Below are positions 1-7,417 of a DNA stretch of 49,362 nt, in pieces (within the stretch, counting starts at the first letter, position 1; every line of letters starts with the position of its first letter). The position numbers were made by a program, and so were the translations under genes. The notes beneath the pieces were generated by a model. That model saw only the letters and a list, made by a program, of their open reading frames with translations, had not been told where the DNA came from and searched no databases. Source of the DNA: Actinomyces sp. (GTDB taxonomy: Bacteria; Actinomycetota; Actinomycetes; Actinomycetales; Actinomycetaceae); the NCBI GenBank assembly GCA_018375675.1, contig JAHACW010000011.1, forward strand, positions 1 to 49,362, read 5' to 3'.

Positions 1-80
1 GCTGGGCTTCAGCGTTCGACTTGCATGTGTTAAGCACGCCGCCAGCGTTCGTCCTGAGCCAGGATCAAACTCTCCGAACA
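1..80 (-). rRNA. rrs: 16S ribosomal RNA, 5' end only (partial)
   Basis: Read on the minus strand, the sequence contains the universal start of 16S rRNA, including AGAGTTTGATCCTGGCTCAG and the following ACGCTGGCGGCGTGC block. Counting back from AGAGTTTG by comparison with E. coli puts nucleotide 1 close to position 80. Only about 80 nt are in the window; the rest of the gene and presumably the rrn operon continue to the left. Identity is certain; the exact 5' end is approximate. Confidence 0.97.
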
Positions 81-328
81 AAAACAAAAACGTTAAAGCT
101 CAGAAAAACCAACCAAACAAAACCGCCTGGCCAGCAATCCCAACCAAAAACACTCAAAAACAAAAAACAGGCATAAAAAACAAACAAACACACTATCGAG
201 TTCACAAACAACACCCACACGATCAAGCACACACGAATATCTCGCATGTTTTCGAAAGGCGTTCCGCGCCATGTTTCCGCGACCCGAGCTTTTCGCTTCG
301 TTCACTGCCGTTCGGCGCAACAAGGAAA
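81..328 (-). other. rRNA operon leader region
   Basis: This is untranslated rrn leader. The stretch 81-190 is made almost only of A and C on the plus strand, so the transcript is rich in G and U with little secondary structure. At about 186-214 the minus strand reads TTGTTTGTGAACTCGATAGT, which resembles the TTTGAGAACT...ATAGTG element found before 16S genes in many actinobacteria, a boxA-like antitermination or processing signal. The similarity is from memory of such leaders. No coding sequence is credible here. Confidence 0.55.
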
Positions 329-357
329 ACAATACGCACTTGTCCGAGCATCGTCAA
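329..357 (-). promoter_or_regulatory. Candidate rRNA operon promoter
   Basis: On the minus strand TTGACG (352-357) is separated by 17 bases from TATTGT (329-334), a near-consensus sigma-A promoter pointing toward the 16S gene about 250 nt downstream. It is the best -35/-10 pair seen in the interval. Further rrn promoters between 360 and 560 are possible but not clear. Confidence 0.6.
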
Positions 358-592
358 ATCAAGCGCAGTCGATGCAGTGACACCTCAACTTTCGCAAGAT
401 ATCAACGATTACTCGCGACACACGCAGCGAAACCGCCCGAAAATCGGCGATTTTCATGCTCCAGACCACAAGGATTTGGGCGAAATGTGCGCCAGCACTC
501 GCAAGATTCACGAGTAATCCAACGCGAAGTTGCCGATTATTAGCGTCTAAACTGCCGACATGGCCGAAGCCATCACGTTTTTTAGTAAAGTC

Positions 593-622
593 TTTACCTT
601 CCGTTGACCGACGCGCTATGCT
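593..622 (+). promoter_or_regulatory. Candidate promoter of the AGCS symporter gene
   Basis: TTTACC (593-598) and TATGCT (617-622) are 18 bases apart and precede the symporter start at 682, leaving a leader of about 50 nt. It supports starting the protein at 682, because an upstream in-frame start at 604 would lie inside the promoter. Confidence 0.45.
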
Positions 623-681
623 TGGTTTCATCACCGCGGCCTCGCCGCGTCCACGAACGTCCATCAACGCTAGGAACAACG

Positions 682-2151
682 ATGAATGGAACCCTACGTC
701 CGGCCTTCGATCTCGCCGGCACTCTCGACACGATCTCGGGCTTTATGTATACGTACCTGCTGGTCGCCCTTCTGATCGGCGTCGGCCTGTACTTCTTTGT
801 GCGCACGCGTGCGCTGCCCCTTCGTCTGTTTAAGGAAGCGATCCGCGTCGTGACTGAGCCTCCCCACGAGGAAGGCGAGGTGTCCTCGTTCCGCGCTCTG
901 ATGGTCTCCACGGCCTCGCGCGTGGGCGTCGGCAACATTGCCGGTGTGGCCACGGCCGTGACGCTCGGCGGCGCCGGCTCCGTCTTCTGGATGTGGGTCA
1001 TCGCGACCCTTGGTGGCGCATCCGCCTTCATCGAGTCGACGCTCGCGCAGATCTACAAGAAGCAGGGGCCCCACCACTCCTACGGTGGCCCGGCCTACTA
1101 CATCCAGATGGCCCTCAAGCAGAACTGGCTTGCCACGCTTTTCGCCTCGGTGCTCATTCTGACCTACATGGGCGGCTTTAACCTGCTCGCCTCCTTCAAC
1201 GTTGCTGACGCTTTCACCCATTACAGCTGGGCGAATGAGTGGACGCCGTGGATTATCGGCGCCATCCTCGCGGTGCTGATGGCCGGCTCGATCTTCGGCG
1301 GCACCCGTCGCCTGACGGACGTCACTGGCCTGCTCGTGCCCGTCATGGCGATCATCTACCTGGGTGTCGGCCTGGTTGTCGTCGCGCTCAACTACCAGAA
1401 CATCCCCGCGATGTTCTCCGCGATCTTCGCCGGCGCTTTCGACTTCCCGGCCATCTTCGGTGGTTTCGCCGGCTCGGCGATGATGTACGGCATCAAGCGC
1501 GGCCTCTACTCGAACGAGGCCGGTGTCGGCTCCGCTCCGAACGCCGCGGCCTCCGCCTCCGTGTCGCACCCGGCCAAGCAGGGCCTCGTCCAGATGCTCT
1601 CCGTCTTCATCGACACCATGGTGATCTGCACGCTCACCGCGTTCGTGGTTCTCTCCTCGGGCGTTGGCAGCGACAACGGCGTGACGGGCGCTCCCCTCGT
1701 GAAGGACGCGATGGCCACCGTTTTGGGTCAGCCGGTCGCGCAGGTCTTCATCTCGGTCGCACTGTTCCTCTTCGCCTTCACGACGCTGGTCGGCAACTTC
1801 TACTACGCCGAGGTGAACTTCCGCTTCCTGCTGCGCAACAAGCACATGAAGCACTGGATGCTCTCGATCTTCCGCGCCGTGGCCGCGCTGCTCGTCTTCG
1901 CGGGTGCTCTCCTCAAGTTCGAGGTCGCGTGGAACCTGGGTGACATCCTGATGGGCCTCATGGCGCTCATTAACCTGCCCGTCATCGTCATCCTCGGCAA
2001 CCAGGCCATCCGCTGCGCGAACGACTACGTCGCCCAGCGCAAGGCCGGCCTCGAGCCGCACTTCAAGGCCTCCTCGATCGGTCTGAACCCCGACGAGCTG
2101 GACTTCTGGAAGGACGACGCTCCCGTCGCCGCCGAGAAGACCAACGCGTAA
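682..2151 (+). CDS. alsT: AGCS-family alanine/glycine:cation symporter
   Basis: Integral membrane symporter importing alanine or glycine with Na+ or H+. The 489-residue length fits the family (about 450-540). The AGCS signature region reads SRVGVGNIAGVATA (residues 79-92), followed by SYGGPAYY (133-140), and there are about ten hydrophobic segments. The open frame extends upstream to 604, but ATG 682 is chosen: it has AGGAA about 8 nt upstream, the extra 26 residues are not hydrophobic or conserved in style, and a promoter overlaps them. It stands alone between the rRNA leader and a convergent gene and ends at a strong hairpin at 2175. Family assignment is firm; the exact amino acid is not shown by sequence. 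Confidence 0.9.
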   Translation: MNGTLRPAFDLAGTLDTISGFMYTYLLVALLIGVGLYFFVRTRALPLRLFKEAIRVVTEPPHEEGEVSSFRALMVSTASRVGVGNIAGVATAVTLGGAGSVFWMWVIATLGGASAFIESTLAQIYKKQGPHHSYGGPAYYIQMALKQNWLATLFASVLILTYMGGFNLLASFNVADAFTHYSWANEWTPWIIGAILAVLMAGSIFGGTRRLTDVTGLLVPVMAIIYLGVGLVVVALNYQNIPAMFSAIFAGAFDFPAIFGGFAGSAMMYGIKRGLYSNEAGVGSAPNAAASASVSHPAKQGLVQMLSVFIDTMVICTLTAFVVLSSGVGSDNGVTGAPLVKDAMATVLGQPVAQVFISVALFLFAFTTLVGNFYYAEVNFRFLLRNKHMKHWMLSIFRAVAALLVFAGALLKFEVAWNLGDILMGLMALINLPVIVILGNQAIRCANDYVAQRKAGLEPHFKASSIGLNPDELDFWKDDAPVAAEKTNA

Positions 2152-2174
2152 GGGTCCTCTCCCTTAACAACCGC

Positions 2175-2206
2175 CCCCGGCCTCGTCTCAACGGACGAGG
2201 CCGGGG
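2175..2206. terminator. Convergent intrinsic terminator, shared-stem family
   Basis: A perfect 13-bp stem, CCCCGGCCTCGTC (2175-2187) with GACGAGGCCGGGG (2194-2206) and a 6-nt loop, lies between the stop of the symporter and the stop of the convergent minus-strand gene. It is followed by a short T-containing tract on the plus strand. The same stem recurs at four other operon junctions in this window. Confidence 0.8.
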
Positions 2207-2239
2207 CTTCGTTATGCGCGACGGCGCGGCGGTCGGATA

Positions 2240-3067
2240 CTACGCCGGCGCGTGAGCGAAGCGCGCTCGGATCTGCGCTACCCCGGTGAACCCGCACGCG
2301 GACAGGGCTCGAGCCACTGCGTCGGCAGCCCACCCGAGCATCTCAGGGCCCCCGTGCGGGGCACGCAGAACGGCAGTCACTCCGGTGCTGGAGGCCATGG
2401 AGGACTCCACAGAGAGCCCCATCTGCACCCACGAGGCCACGGCCTCGTCGACGCCCAAGCAGGACATAACCTGTCCCTCATAACGCACGCCCGCCTCCAC
2501 GTAGATAAGTGGACCGGGGATCACCAGAGACGAATCGAGCGAGCCGATCGGCAGGCTCCCGTCCTCCCACGGGCAGTTCGCGGTGGAGCGCGCGTAGCCC
2601 GGCAGCAGCTCACACTCGAAGACACATCCGTCGACGCTCACGTCGGCGACGAGCTCGAGGGTGGCCACGGAAGCGATCACGGAGGCCACGAACGGGATGC
2701 GCCTGCCCGTTTCCCCAAGCCACGTGTCGACGAGGGCGTGGCACATCGCGCGGCCGGCGGCGTCCGTGGCAGACTCCCCCGCCATTCCGGGCGCCCTCTG
2801 CCCATCAACGCCCTTGTCTCGCGGCGGCACCTTGTTGTCTCCCACGAAAAAGTCGAAGGCGTAGAGCCCGTGATGGGCGCGATTATCGTCGAACTGGGAG
2901 AACCCCAACCCCGTGCCGACAAGCACTGACAGAAACGCGTCGTAGAGGCACTCCGGATCCTCTGCGAAACACCGCGTCGCGTGAGGCGCGCGCGGGGACA
3001 TTTGCCCGCACAGCCACGCCTGCAATGCCACGTAGCGCTCACGTGTCACGCAATCGTCGCTTCCCAT
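2240..3067 (-). CDS. Hypothetical protein, 275 aa
   Basis: I do not recognise this protein. It is 275 residues, begins at an ATG with an excellent AGGAGG-type site (GGAGG, 6 nt spacing), has codon use like its neighbours, and shows no signal peptide, membrane segment or catalytic motif I can name. It has a moderate number of cysteines and aromatic residues and alternating hydrophobic stretches, so it looks like a soluble globular protein. It is transcribed alone: the fucose-locus terminator at 3132-3168 lies just upstream and the 2175 hairpin downstream. It may be a lineage-specific gene. Confidence 0.7.
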   Translation of the reverse strand: MGSDDCVTRERYVALQAWLCGQMSPRAPHATRCFAEDPECLYDAFLSVLVGTGLGFSQFDDNRAHHGLYAFDFFVGDNKVPPRDKGVDGQRAPGMAGESATDAAGRAMCHALVDTWLGETGRRIPFVASVIASVATLELVADVSVDGCVFECELLPGYARSTANCPWEDGSLPIGSLDSSLVIPGPLIYVEAGVRYEGQVMSCLGVDEAVASWVQMGLSVESSMASSTGVTAVLRAPHGGPEMLGWAADAVARALSACGFTGVAQIRARFAHAPA

Positions 3068-3131
3068 GGGAACCTCCTTGTTCCGCCGACAGTCATTCCA
3101 CCATCGTACGCGGCTATCACGGCACGAGGAA

Positions 3132-3168
3132 GCCCCGGCCTCGTCCGGGTGACAGACGAGGCCGGGGC
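3132..3168 (-). terminator. Terminator at the end of the fucose-locus operon
   Basis: GCCCCGGCCTCGTC (3132-3145) pairs perfectly with GACGAGGCCGGGGC (3155-3168), a 14-bp stem with a 9-nt loop, 20 nt after the stop codon of the zinc-type dehydrogenase. It is a member of the recurring CGAGGCCGGGG stem family. Confidence 0.8.
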
Positions 3169-3187
3169 GAAGGTCGAGACGGAGCGC

Positions 3188-4789
3188 TCAGCGGGTGGCG
3201 AGCAGCGCCTCCTCAGCCTCCTTGGTCCACAGGCCGGCGGCGTCGAGCTTCGCGGCGACCGTCGGCAGCTTCTCGGCGAGCTCAGACACGGGGGTCAGGC
3301 CCAGGTCGTGCATCATCGGGAAGACCATGATCTTGCCGCCCGAGGTACGGTCCATCACCGCGTTGATGGCGTCGCCGAAGCCCGCCATGCCGGTGATCGC
3401 CCACAGGGAGATCGTGGTGTCGATGATGCCAGCCTCGATCTTGCGCAGAACCGTGCGCATGTCGGAGACGTCCGAGCCGGAGGTGCCCAGCATGAAGATC
3501 TGACGCTCGATGATGCCCTGCAGGTCAAAGTCGCCGAACGTGCCGGCCGGGATACCGGCGAACGCGTTCAGGATGCCGCCCTCGGCCAGCAGGTCGACGG
3601 CCTGGGAGACCAGCGCCGGGACGGGCACGAGGCACGTCGCGTAGGTGTAGCCGTATTCCAGGGGCGTCGAGGAGGTGTTGACGATGTCCAGCGGCACGCC
3701 GTTCTTCTCGGCGGTCGGGCCGACAACCTTCGTCAGGTTCTCCAGGCGCTCGTCCGACAGGTCGGTGCCCACGACGCTGAGGCCAGGAACGCCGGAGGTG
3801 ACGGCGCGCATCGTGTGCATGACGCCCATCGGGCCGGCGGCGCCGACGAAGACGCAACGGTCGTTCTCGCGCAGATCGCCGTTGGCGGGGATCCAGGCGT
3901 AGCCCTCGCGCGGGTCCGAGCCGGTCGTGCCGCAGAAGCGGGTGAAGTCGTAGTGGACGCGGCCGATGTCCAGGGACACCTTGCGCGAGATCTTCTCGCC
4001 GCCCAGGACGACACACATGGTGCCGCGGGTGCCGATCAGGAGCGCGGCCTTTTCGATCGCGTCAGCGTCAGCACCGAAGAACACGACGTCGTCGAACTCG
4101 CCCTCGACGCCCTCGATGGCGTCGGCGGCAACGCGCACGACCTCGGCGGGCTTGTGCTCGGCGGTCAGAGCGTCGATGTCGCCCTCACCGACAACCAGCA
4201 GGCGGCCGCCGTCGGCAACGTGGTTGCGCTCGGCCCACGCGTAGGAGCCCTCGACGGTCGCCCAGGGCTCGATGAGGCCGACGGCTGCGGCCGACGGGCC
4301 CTCCGACACGTGGATGAGGAACTCTTCGCCGTCCGGGGACACGACGCAGCGCTCATCGACGACAACGAACTCCTCAAGGGCGCCGTCGAAGTTGTAGCCG
4401 AAGGCGCCGTTGGACTTCGCGGTGCGCAGGTGCTTCCAGTCGGCCTGGACCAGCAGACGGTCGCCAACCTTGAAGTGCGTAACCTTCTCGCCGACCTGCA
4501 CGACGCGGACGACGGGCTCGTGGCCGGGCGTCACGGCCTCCTGGTTCGGGTGGTAGGAGGGAATGTCCTTGAGGGCGTCCAGGTCGATACCCGCCACCAC
4601 GTCCGACTTGCGCGGGTGGCCATCGAACTGGTGGAGCAGCTTCGTATCAGAGAAGCAAATGCCGCAGGCTTCGACCTCGAGCATGATCTGCGTCGGGCCA
4701 ACGGGGTCAACGGGCTTCGCCGGGTTAACGACGAACTCTTCCTTGCCGACGATCTGAATCGCGTACTGGGTGGAGGGAATCTGGGTCAT
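3188..4789 (-). CDS. Zinc-type alcohol/polyol-phosphate dehydrogenase, L-sorbose-1-P reductase-like
   Basis: A 533-residue medium-chain dehydrogenase, about 120 residues longer than usual members (350-410). The GroES-like zinc part holds the catalytic-zinc motif ACGICFSD (Cys42, Cys45), PGHEP further on, and LIEPWA near residue 150. It appears to contain two Rossmann-like units: one around GRLLVVGEGD to MCVVLGGE and a second with a clear dinucleotide loop, VGAAGPMG. The best functional guess is NAD(P)-dependent oxidation or reduction of a ketose or polyol phosphate, as in sorbose-1-phosphate reductase. ATG 4789 is preferred over GTG 4804 because AAAGAG lies 6 nt before it. It is the last gene of the fucose locus, after the short-chain dehydrogenase. 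Its substrate is unknown; a role in deoxy-ketose phosphate breakdown is inferred from context. Confidence 0.75.
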   Translation of the reverse strand: MTQIPSTQYAIQIVGKEEFVVNPAKPVDPVGPTQIMLEVEACGICFSDTKLLHQFDGHPRKSDVVAGIDLDALKDIPSYHPNQEAVTPGHEPVVRVVQVGEKVTHFKVGDRLLVQADWKHLRTAKSNGAFGYNFDGALEEFVVVDERCVVSPDGEEFLIHVSEGPSAAAVGLIEPWATVEGSYAWAERNHVADGGRLLVVGEGDIDALTAEHKPAEVVRVAADAIEGVEGEFDDVVFFGADADAIEKAALLIGTRGTMCVVLGGEKISRKVSLDIGRVHYDFTRFCGTTGSDPREGYAWIPANGDLRENDRCVFVGAAGPMGVMHTMRAVTSGVPGLSVVGTDLSDERLENLTKVVGPTAEKNGVPLDIVNTSSTPLEYGYTYATCLVPVPALVSQAVDLLAEGGILNAFAGIPAGTFGDFDLQGIIERQIFMLGTSGSDVSDMRTVLRKIEAGIIDTTISLWAITGMAGFGDAINAVMDRTSGGKIMVFPMMHDLGLTPVSELAEKLPTVAAKLDAAGLWTKEAEEALLATR

Positions 4790-4833
4790 GACTGACTCTT
4801 TCACTGGAAAACTACTGGACGTGGGAAGAAAGA

Positions 4834-4881
4834 ACGAGGCCGGGGAGCTCCGGAGAAACCCGCATGTGTCCCCGGCCTCGT
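4834..4881 (-). terminator. Intercistronic hairpin between SDR and zinc dehydrogenase genes
   Basis: ACGAGGCCGGGG (4834-4845) and CCCCGGCCTCGT (4870-4881) form a perfect 12-bp stem with a 24-nt loop in the gap between the two dehydrogenase genes. It belongs to the shared stem family. Because the genes on both sides are functionally linked, it may act as a partial terminator or as a 3' stabiliser of the upstream message. Confidence 0.65.
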
Positions 4882-4888
4882 AACAATG

Positions 4889-5911
4889 TCAGGAGAGCAT
4901 CACCTGGCCGCCCGTGACGGGCACGGCCTGGCCGGTCTCGTATTCCTGCTCAACGATGTAGAAGATCGCGCGCAGAACATCGATGCCCTGGGCGCCGCGG
5001 CGCATGGGGACCTTCGCCTCGTAGAACTCCTTGACGTCGGCGACCGTCTTGGCGCCGGGGACCTTGCCGGAGTTCAGGTACTGGACGAAGAGGCCGCGGT
5101 CCGGGTCGGACCAGAGCGGGCCGTCGTAGAAGTTGCCGGGGCAGATCGCGTTGACCTTCACGCCGTGAGCAACCATCTCGAGGGCGAAGGACTGGACCAG
5201 GCCGATGCCGCCGAACTTCGAGCCCGCGTAGGCGGCGTTCTTGTTTGAGCCGACGAGGCCGGACTTGGAGTTGATCTGGATGATGTCGGTCAGCCACTCG
5301 GGGGCGGTCGAGTGCTGGCGGGCCAGGAGCTGTCCCAGGTGCTTGGTGACCAGGAAGAAGGCCACGTAGTTGATGTCCGTGGACAGGCGGAAGGCGGAGG
5401 CGTCCTGCTCGAGGACAGAGCCGGCGCGCACGATACCCGCGTTAGAGACGACCAGGTCGAGGCCGCCGGTGACGCGCTCGATCTCGGCGGCCATCGCAGC
5501 GACAGACTCCTCGTCGGCGACGTTGACCGTGATCGGGTGGGCGACACCTTCGCCGCCGAGCTCAGCCGCCTTAGCCGCCGCGCCCTCACCGTTCAGGTCG
5601 GCGACGTACACGAAGCAACCGGCGTCCACCAGGCCGCGCGCGATCTCCGCGCCGAAGCCCTGGGCACCACCCGTCACGAGGGCGATGCGGCCGTTGATAG
5701 CGCGCTCACCCGTGGCGGTGGCGCGGACCTCGAAGGTCTCCTCGCCGGCGCGCACGACGACGGGAAGCTCCGTCTCCTTCAGGGAGCAGGGGCAGACCTC
5801 GGTGAGCGGGCCGTCGAAGGTGACGGTCGGCTCGGCCGAGCTGGGGGCCACGATGACCGGGCGGCCGAGGGCCTTCAGGAAGAGCCCGCGTACCTCGGGG
5901 GCGTTACTCAT
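4889..5911 (-). CDS. Short-chain dehydrogenase, sorbitol-6-phosphate dehydrogenase-like
   Basis: A 340-residue classical SDR with a non-standard N-terminal extension of about 73 residues. The NAD(P)-binding glycine motif TGGAQGFG is at 80-87, NAG at 157-159, and the catalytic set Ser215/217, Tyr228 and Lys232 (YAGSK) is intact. The extension has a CPC pair at about 40-42 and no recognised fold; it could be a remnant of a fused domain, since some aldolase-SDR fusions act on rhamnulose phosphate. Start ATG 5911 has a purine-rich AAAGAGAG upstream. It lies between the PHP-domain gene and the zinc dehydrogenase gene, which suggests the two dehydrogenases act in sequence on one substrate. Enzyme class is sure, substrate is not. 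Confidence 0.82.
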   Translation of the reverse strand: MSNAPEVRGLFLKALGRPVIVAPSSAEPTVTFDGPLTEVCPCSLKETELPVVVRAGEETFEVRATATGERAINGRIALVTGGAQGFGAEIARGLVDAGCFVYVADLNGEGAAAKAAELGGEGVAHPITVNVADEESVAAMAAEIERVTGGLDLVVSNAGIVRAGSVLEQDASAFRLSTDINYVAFFLVTKHLGQLLARQHSTAPEWLTDIIQINSKSGLVGSNKNAAYAGSKFGGIGLVQSFALEMVAHGVKVNAICPGNFYDGPLWSDPDRGLFVQYLNSGKVPGAKTVADVKEFYEAKVPMRRGAQGIDVLRAIFYIVEQEYETGQAVPVTGGQVMLS

Positions 5912-5938
5912 GATGTCTCTCTTTCTTGACGGTGATCG

Positions 5939-7246
5939 TCAGTTAATCGATGTGGCTCGGGCGGCAACAGCGGCGGCGTCCTCGCCGTCGGCAATCGCGC
6001 GACCCAGGGGTGCGTACTGGCTGATGCGCTCGGCGAGGGCCTCGGGGGTCAGGCGACCCGTGCGGCCCAGCAGGTGCAGGGAGGGGTCCACGGAGGACAG
6101 GGCCTCGTGCGCGACGAGCGCCCACGTGGCCTCGTTGAGGTCCGCGAACTCGGGGCGGCGCAGTTCCTCGCAGGTGAAGCGCTGGCGAGGCTGGTTGATG
6201 TCCACGCCCGAGATTTCGAGCATGCCGTGGGCGGCCGCGAGCGCGTGGATGCGCTCAAGCTGCTCGGGGGTGTTGCGCGGGGGCATGTAGGTGACGGCGC
6301 GCAGACCGATCGACTCCATGTACTCGAAGAGCTCGTCGAGGAAGTCATCCTCGAACTTCTCAGCCTTCTTGTCGCCGGTCGGCGAGGCCGACACATCACC
6401 CAGGTAGGCGTAGGTGGCGATCGCGCCGACCGAGTCGGCGAACTCGACGACCTCGGCTGCGCTGGGCAGCTCGTCGGTGGGCTGGATGTAGATGCGATCC
6501 AGGTAGTTGGCCTTCAGGACGCCCAGCAGGTCGTACATGAGGTGCGGGTTGTCGGCGTCGGACAGGACGCGTGCGAGGGACTCGGGGATCTCGACGCCCA
6601 TCGAGTCCAGGCCCTGGACCAGGGCGGGACCGCGGCCGAAACCGCGGATGAGGGCCGAGGCCATGGCGGCCAGCAGGTGACGCTCGGTGATCCCGCCGCC
6701 ATTGGAGTACTGCGAGATGTCGACCATGTCGGCCTGCGGGTCGAAGGGCTCCAGGCCAAGGTCGGTGAGGATCTTGTTGGCGCGCTCGGCCATGGCGAGG
6801 GTGCGCTCCAGGCGTGCGGCGCGCTTGGGGGCGAGCCACTCGGCGACCTTCTCGCGGGCCGGGGCGGGCACGCCCTGCACCGTCATGTAGGCGACGCCCT
6901 CGGAATCGGGGTTGTTGAGCTTGCGCTGCGCGAGCGGCGTGCCCTCGCCGAAGCGGGCGCGGATCTCGAAGCCGGTAACGGAACCCATGCCCAGGATGCG
7001 GGTCGCCTCGCTCATCTCAGCAGCGGCGCCGATCGAGTCGTGGTCGACCGAGCCGACGACGCGCAGGCCGTTGCGGCGCGCGAGCAGCGCAGCGTGCGTG
7101 GGCGTGTAGGGGCTGAACGAGAAGCACGTGTGGATGTGGTTGTTCGACTCGGGCACCCAGCTGGGGAAGTGCTCGTCGGCCACGCCGGCGCGCAGCGCCT
7201 CGATGCGCTGCTCCGGGGTTGCTGCCGGGTCGTTGGTGATGTCCAT
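5939..7246 (-). CDS. PHP-domain metal-dependent hydrolase, unknown substrate
   Basis: The N-terminal part carries a PHP-type metal site: NNHIHTCFS (His37, His39) and SVDHDSIG (Asp68, His69, Asp70), then TGFEIRARF. Further acidic and histidine residues recur near the C terminus (MLEISGVDIN). PHP proteins are usually phosphoesterases, but this one is 435 residues, longer than histidinol-phosphatase types, with a central insertion of unknown role. The start is uncertain: ATG 7246 has GAAGAG 12 nt away, ATG 7258 abuts that site, and a TTG at 7294 is in frame. It follows the E1 gene and precedes the SDR. Context suggests a sugar-phosphate or acyl intermediate as substrate; this is inference. Confidence 0.75.
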   Translation of the reverse strand: MDITNDPAATPEQRIEALRAGVADEHFPSWVPESNNHIHTCFSFSPYTPTHAALLARRNGLRVVGSVDHDSIGAAAEMSEATRILGMGSVTGFEIRARFGEGTPLAQRKLNNPDSEGVAYMTVQGVPAPAREKVAEWLAPKRAARLERTLAMAERANKILTDLGLEPFDPQADMVDISQYSNGGGITERHLLAAMASALIRGFGRGPALVQGLDSMGVEIPESLARVLSDADNPHLMYDLLGVLKANYLDRIYIQPTDELPSAAEVVEFADSVGAIATYAYLGDVSASPTGDKKAEKFEDDFLDELFEYMESIGLRAVTYMPPRNTPEQLERIHALAAAHGMLEISGVDINQPRQRFTCEELRRPEFADLNEATWALVAHEALSSVDPSLHLLGRTGRLTPEALAERISQYAPLGRAIADGEDAAAVAARATSIN

Positions 7247-7302
7247 AGGTTCTGCCATCTCTTCGTTGGGTGGAGAAAAACGGTAATGAAACAAGTATGT
7301 GG

Positions 7303-7346
7303 GCGAGGCCGGGGCACGGTGAGGAGGAGTGTAGCCCCGGCCTCGC
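7303..7346 (-). terminator. Intercistronic hairpin between E1 and PHP genes
   Basis: GCGAGGCCGGGGC (7303-7315) pairs perfectly with GCCCCGGCCTCGC (7334-7346), a 13-bp stem with an 18-nt loop, in the gap between the E1 stop and the PHP gene. Same stem family as 2175, 3132, 4834 and 38744. No strong T-run follows on the minus strand, so partial termination or message stabilisation are both possible. Confidence 0.65.
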
Positions 7347-7417
7347 GGGCTCGCGTCAGGGAGTGCGAGCCAAGGACGGGGGCGGGCCGGAAAGGGGAAC
7401 GGCCCGCCCCCAGCGCC

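Noticed and set aside
694..2061. A 455-codon minus-strand frame opposite the symporter
   Set aside because: The product is His/Asp/Arg-rich low complexity; the plus-strand symporter has clear family motifs, a start and a terminator.
2981..4795. A 604-codon plus-strand frame over the zinc dehydrogenase gene
   Set aside because: Same reason: a shadow of the real gene's third-position GC bias.
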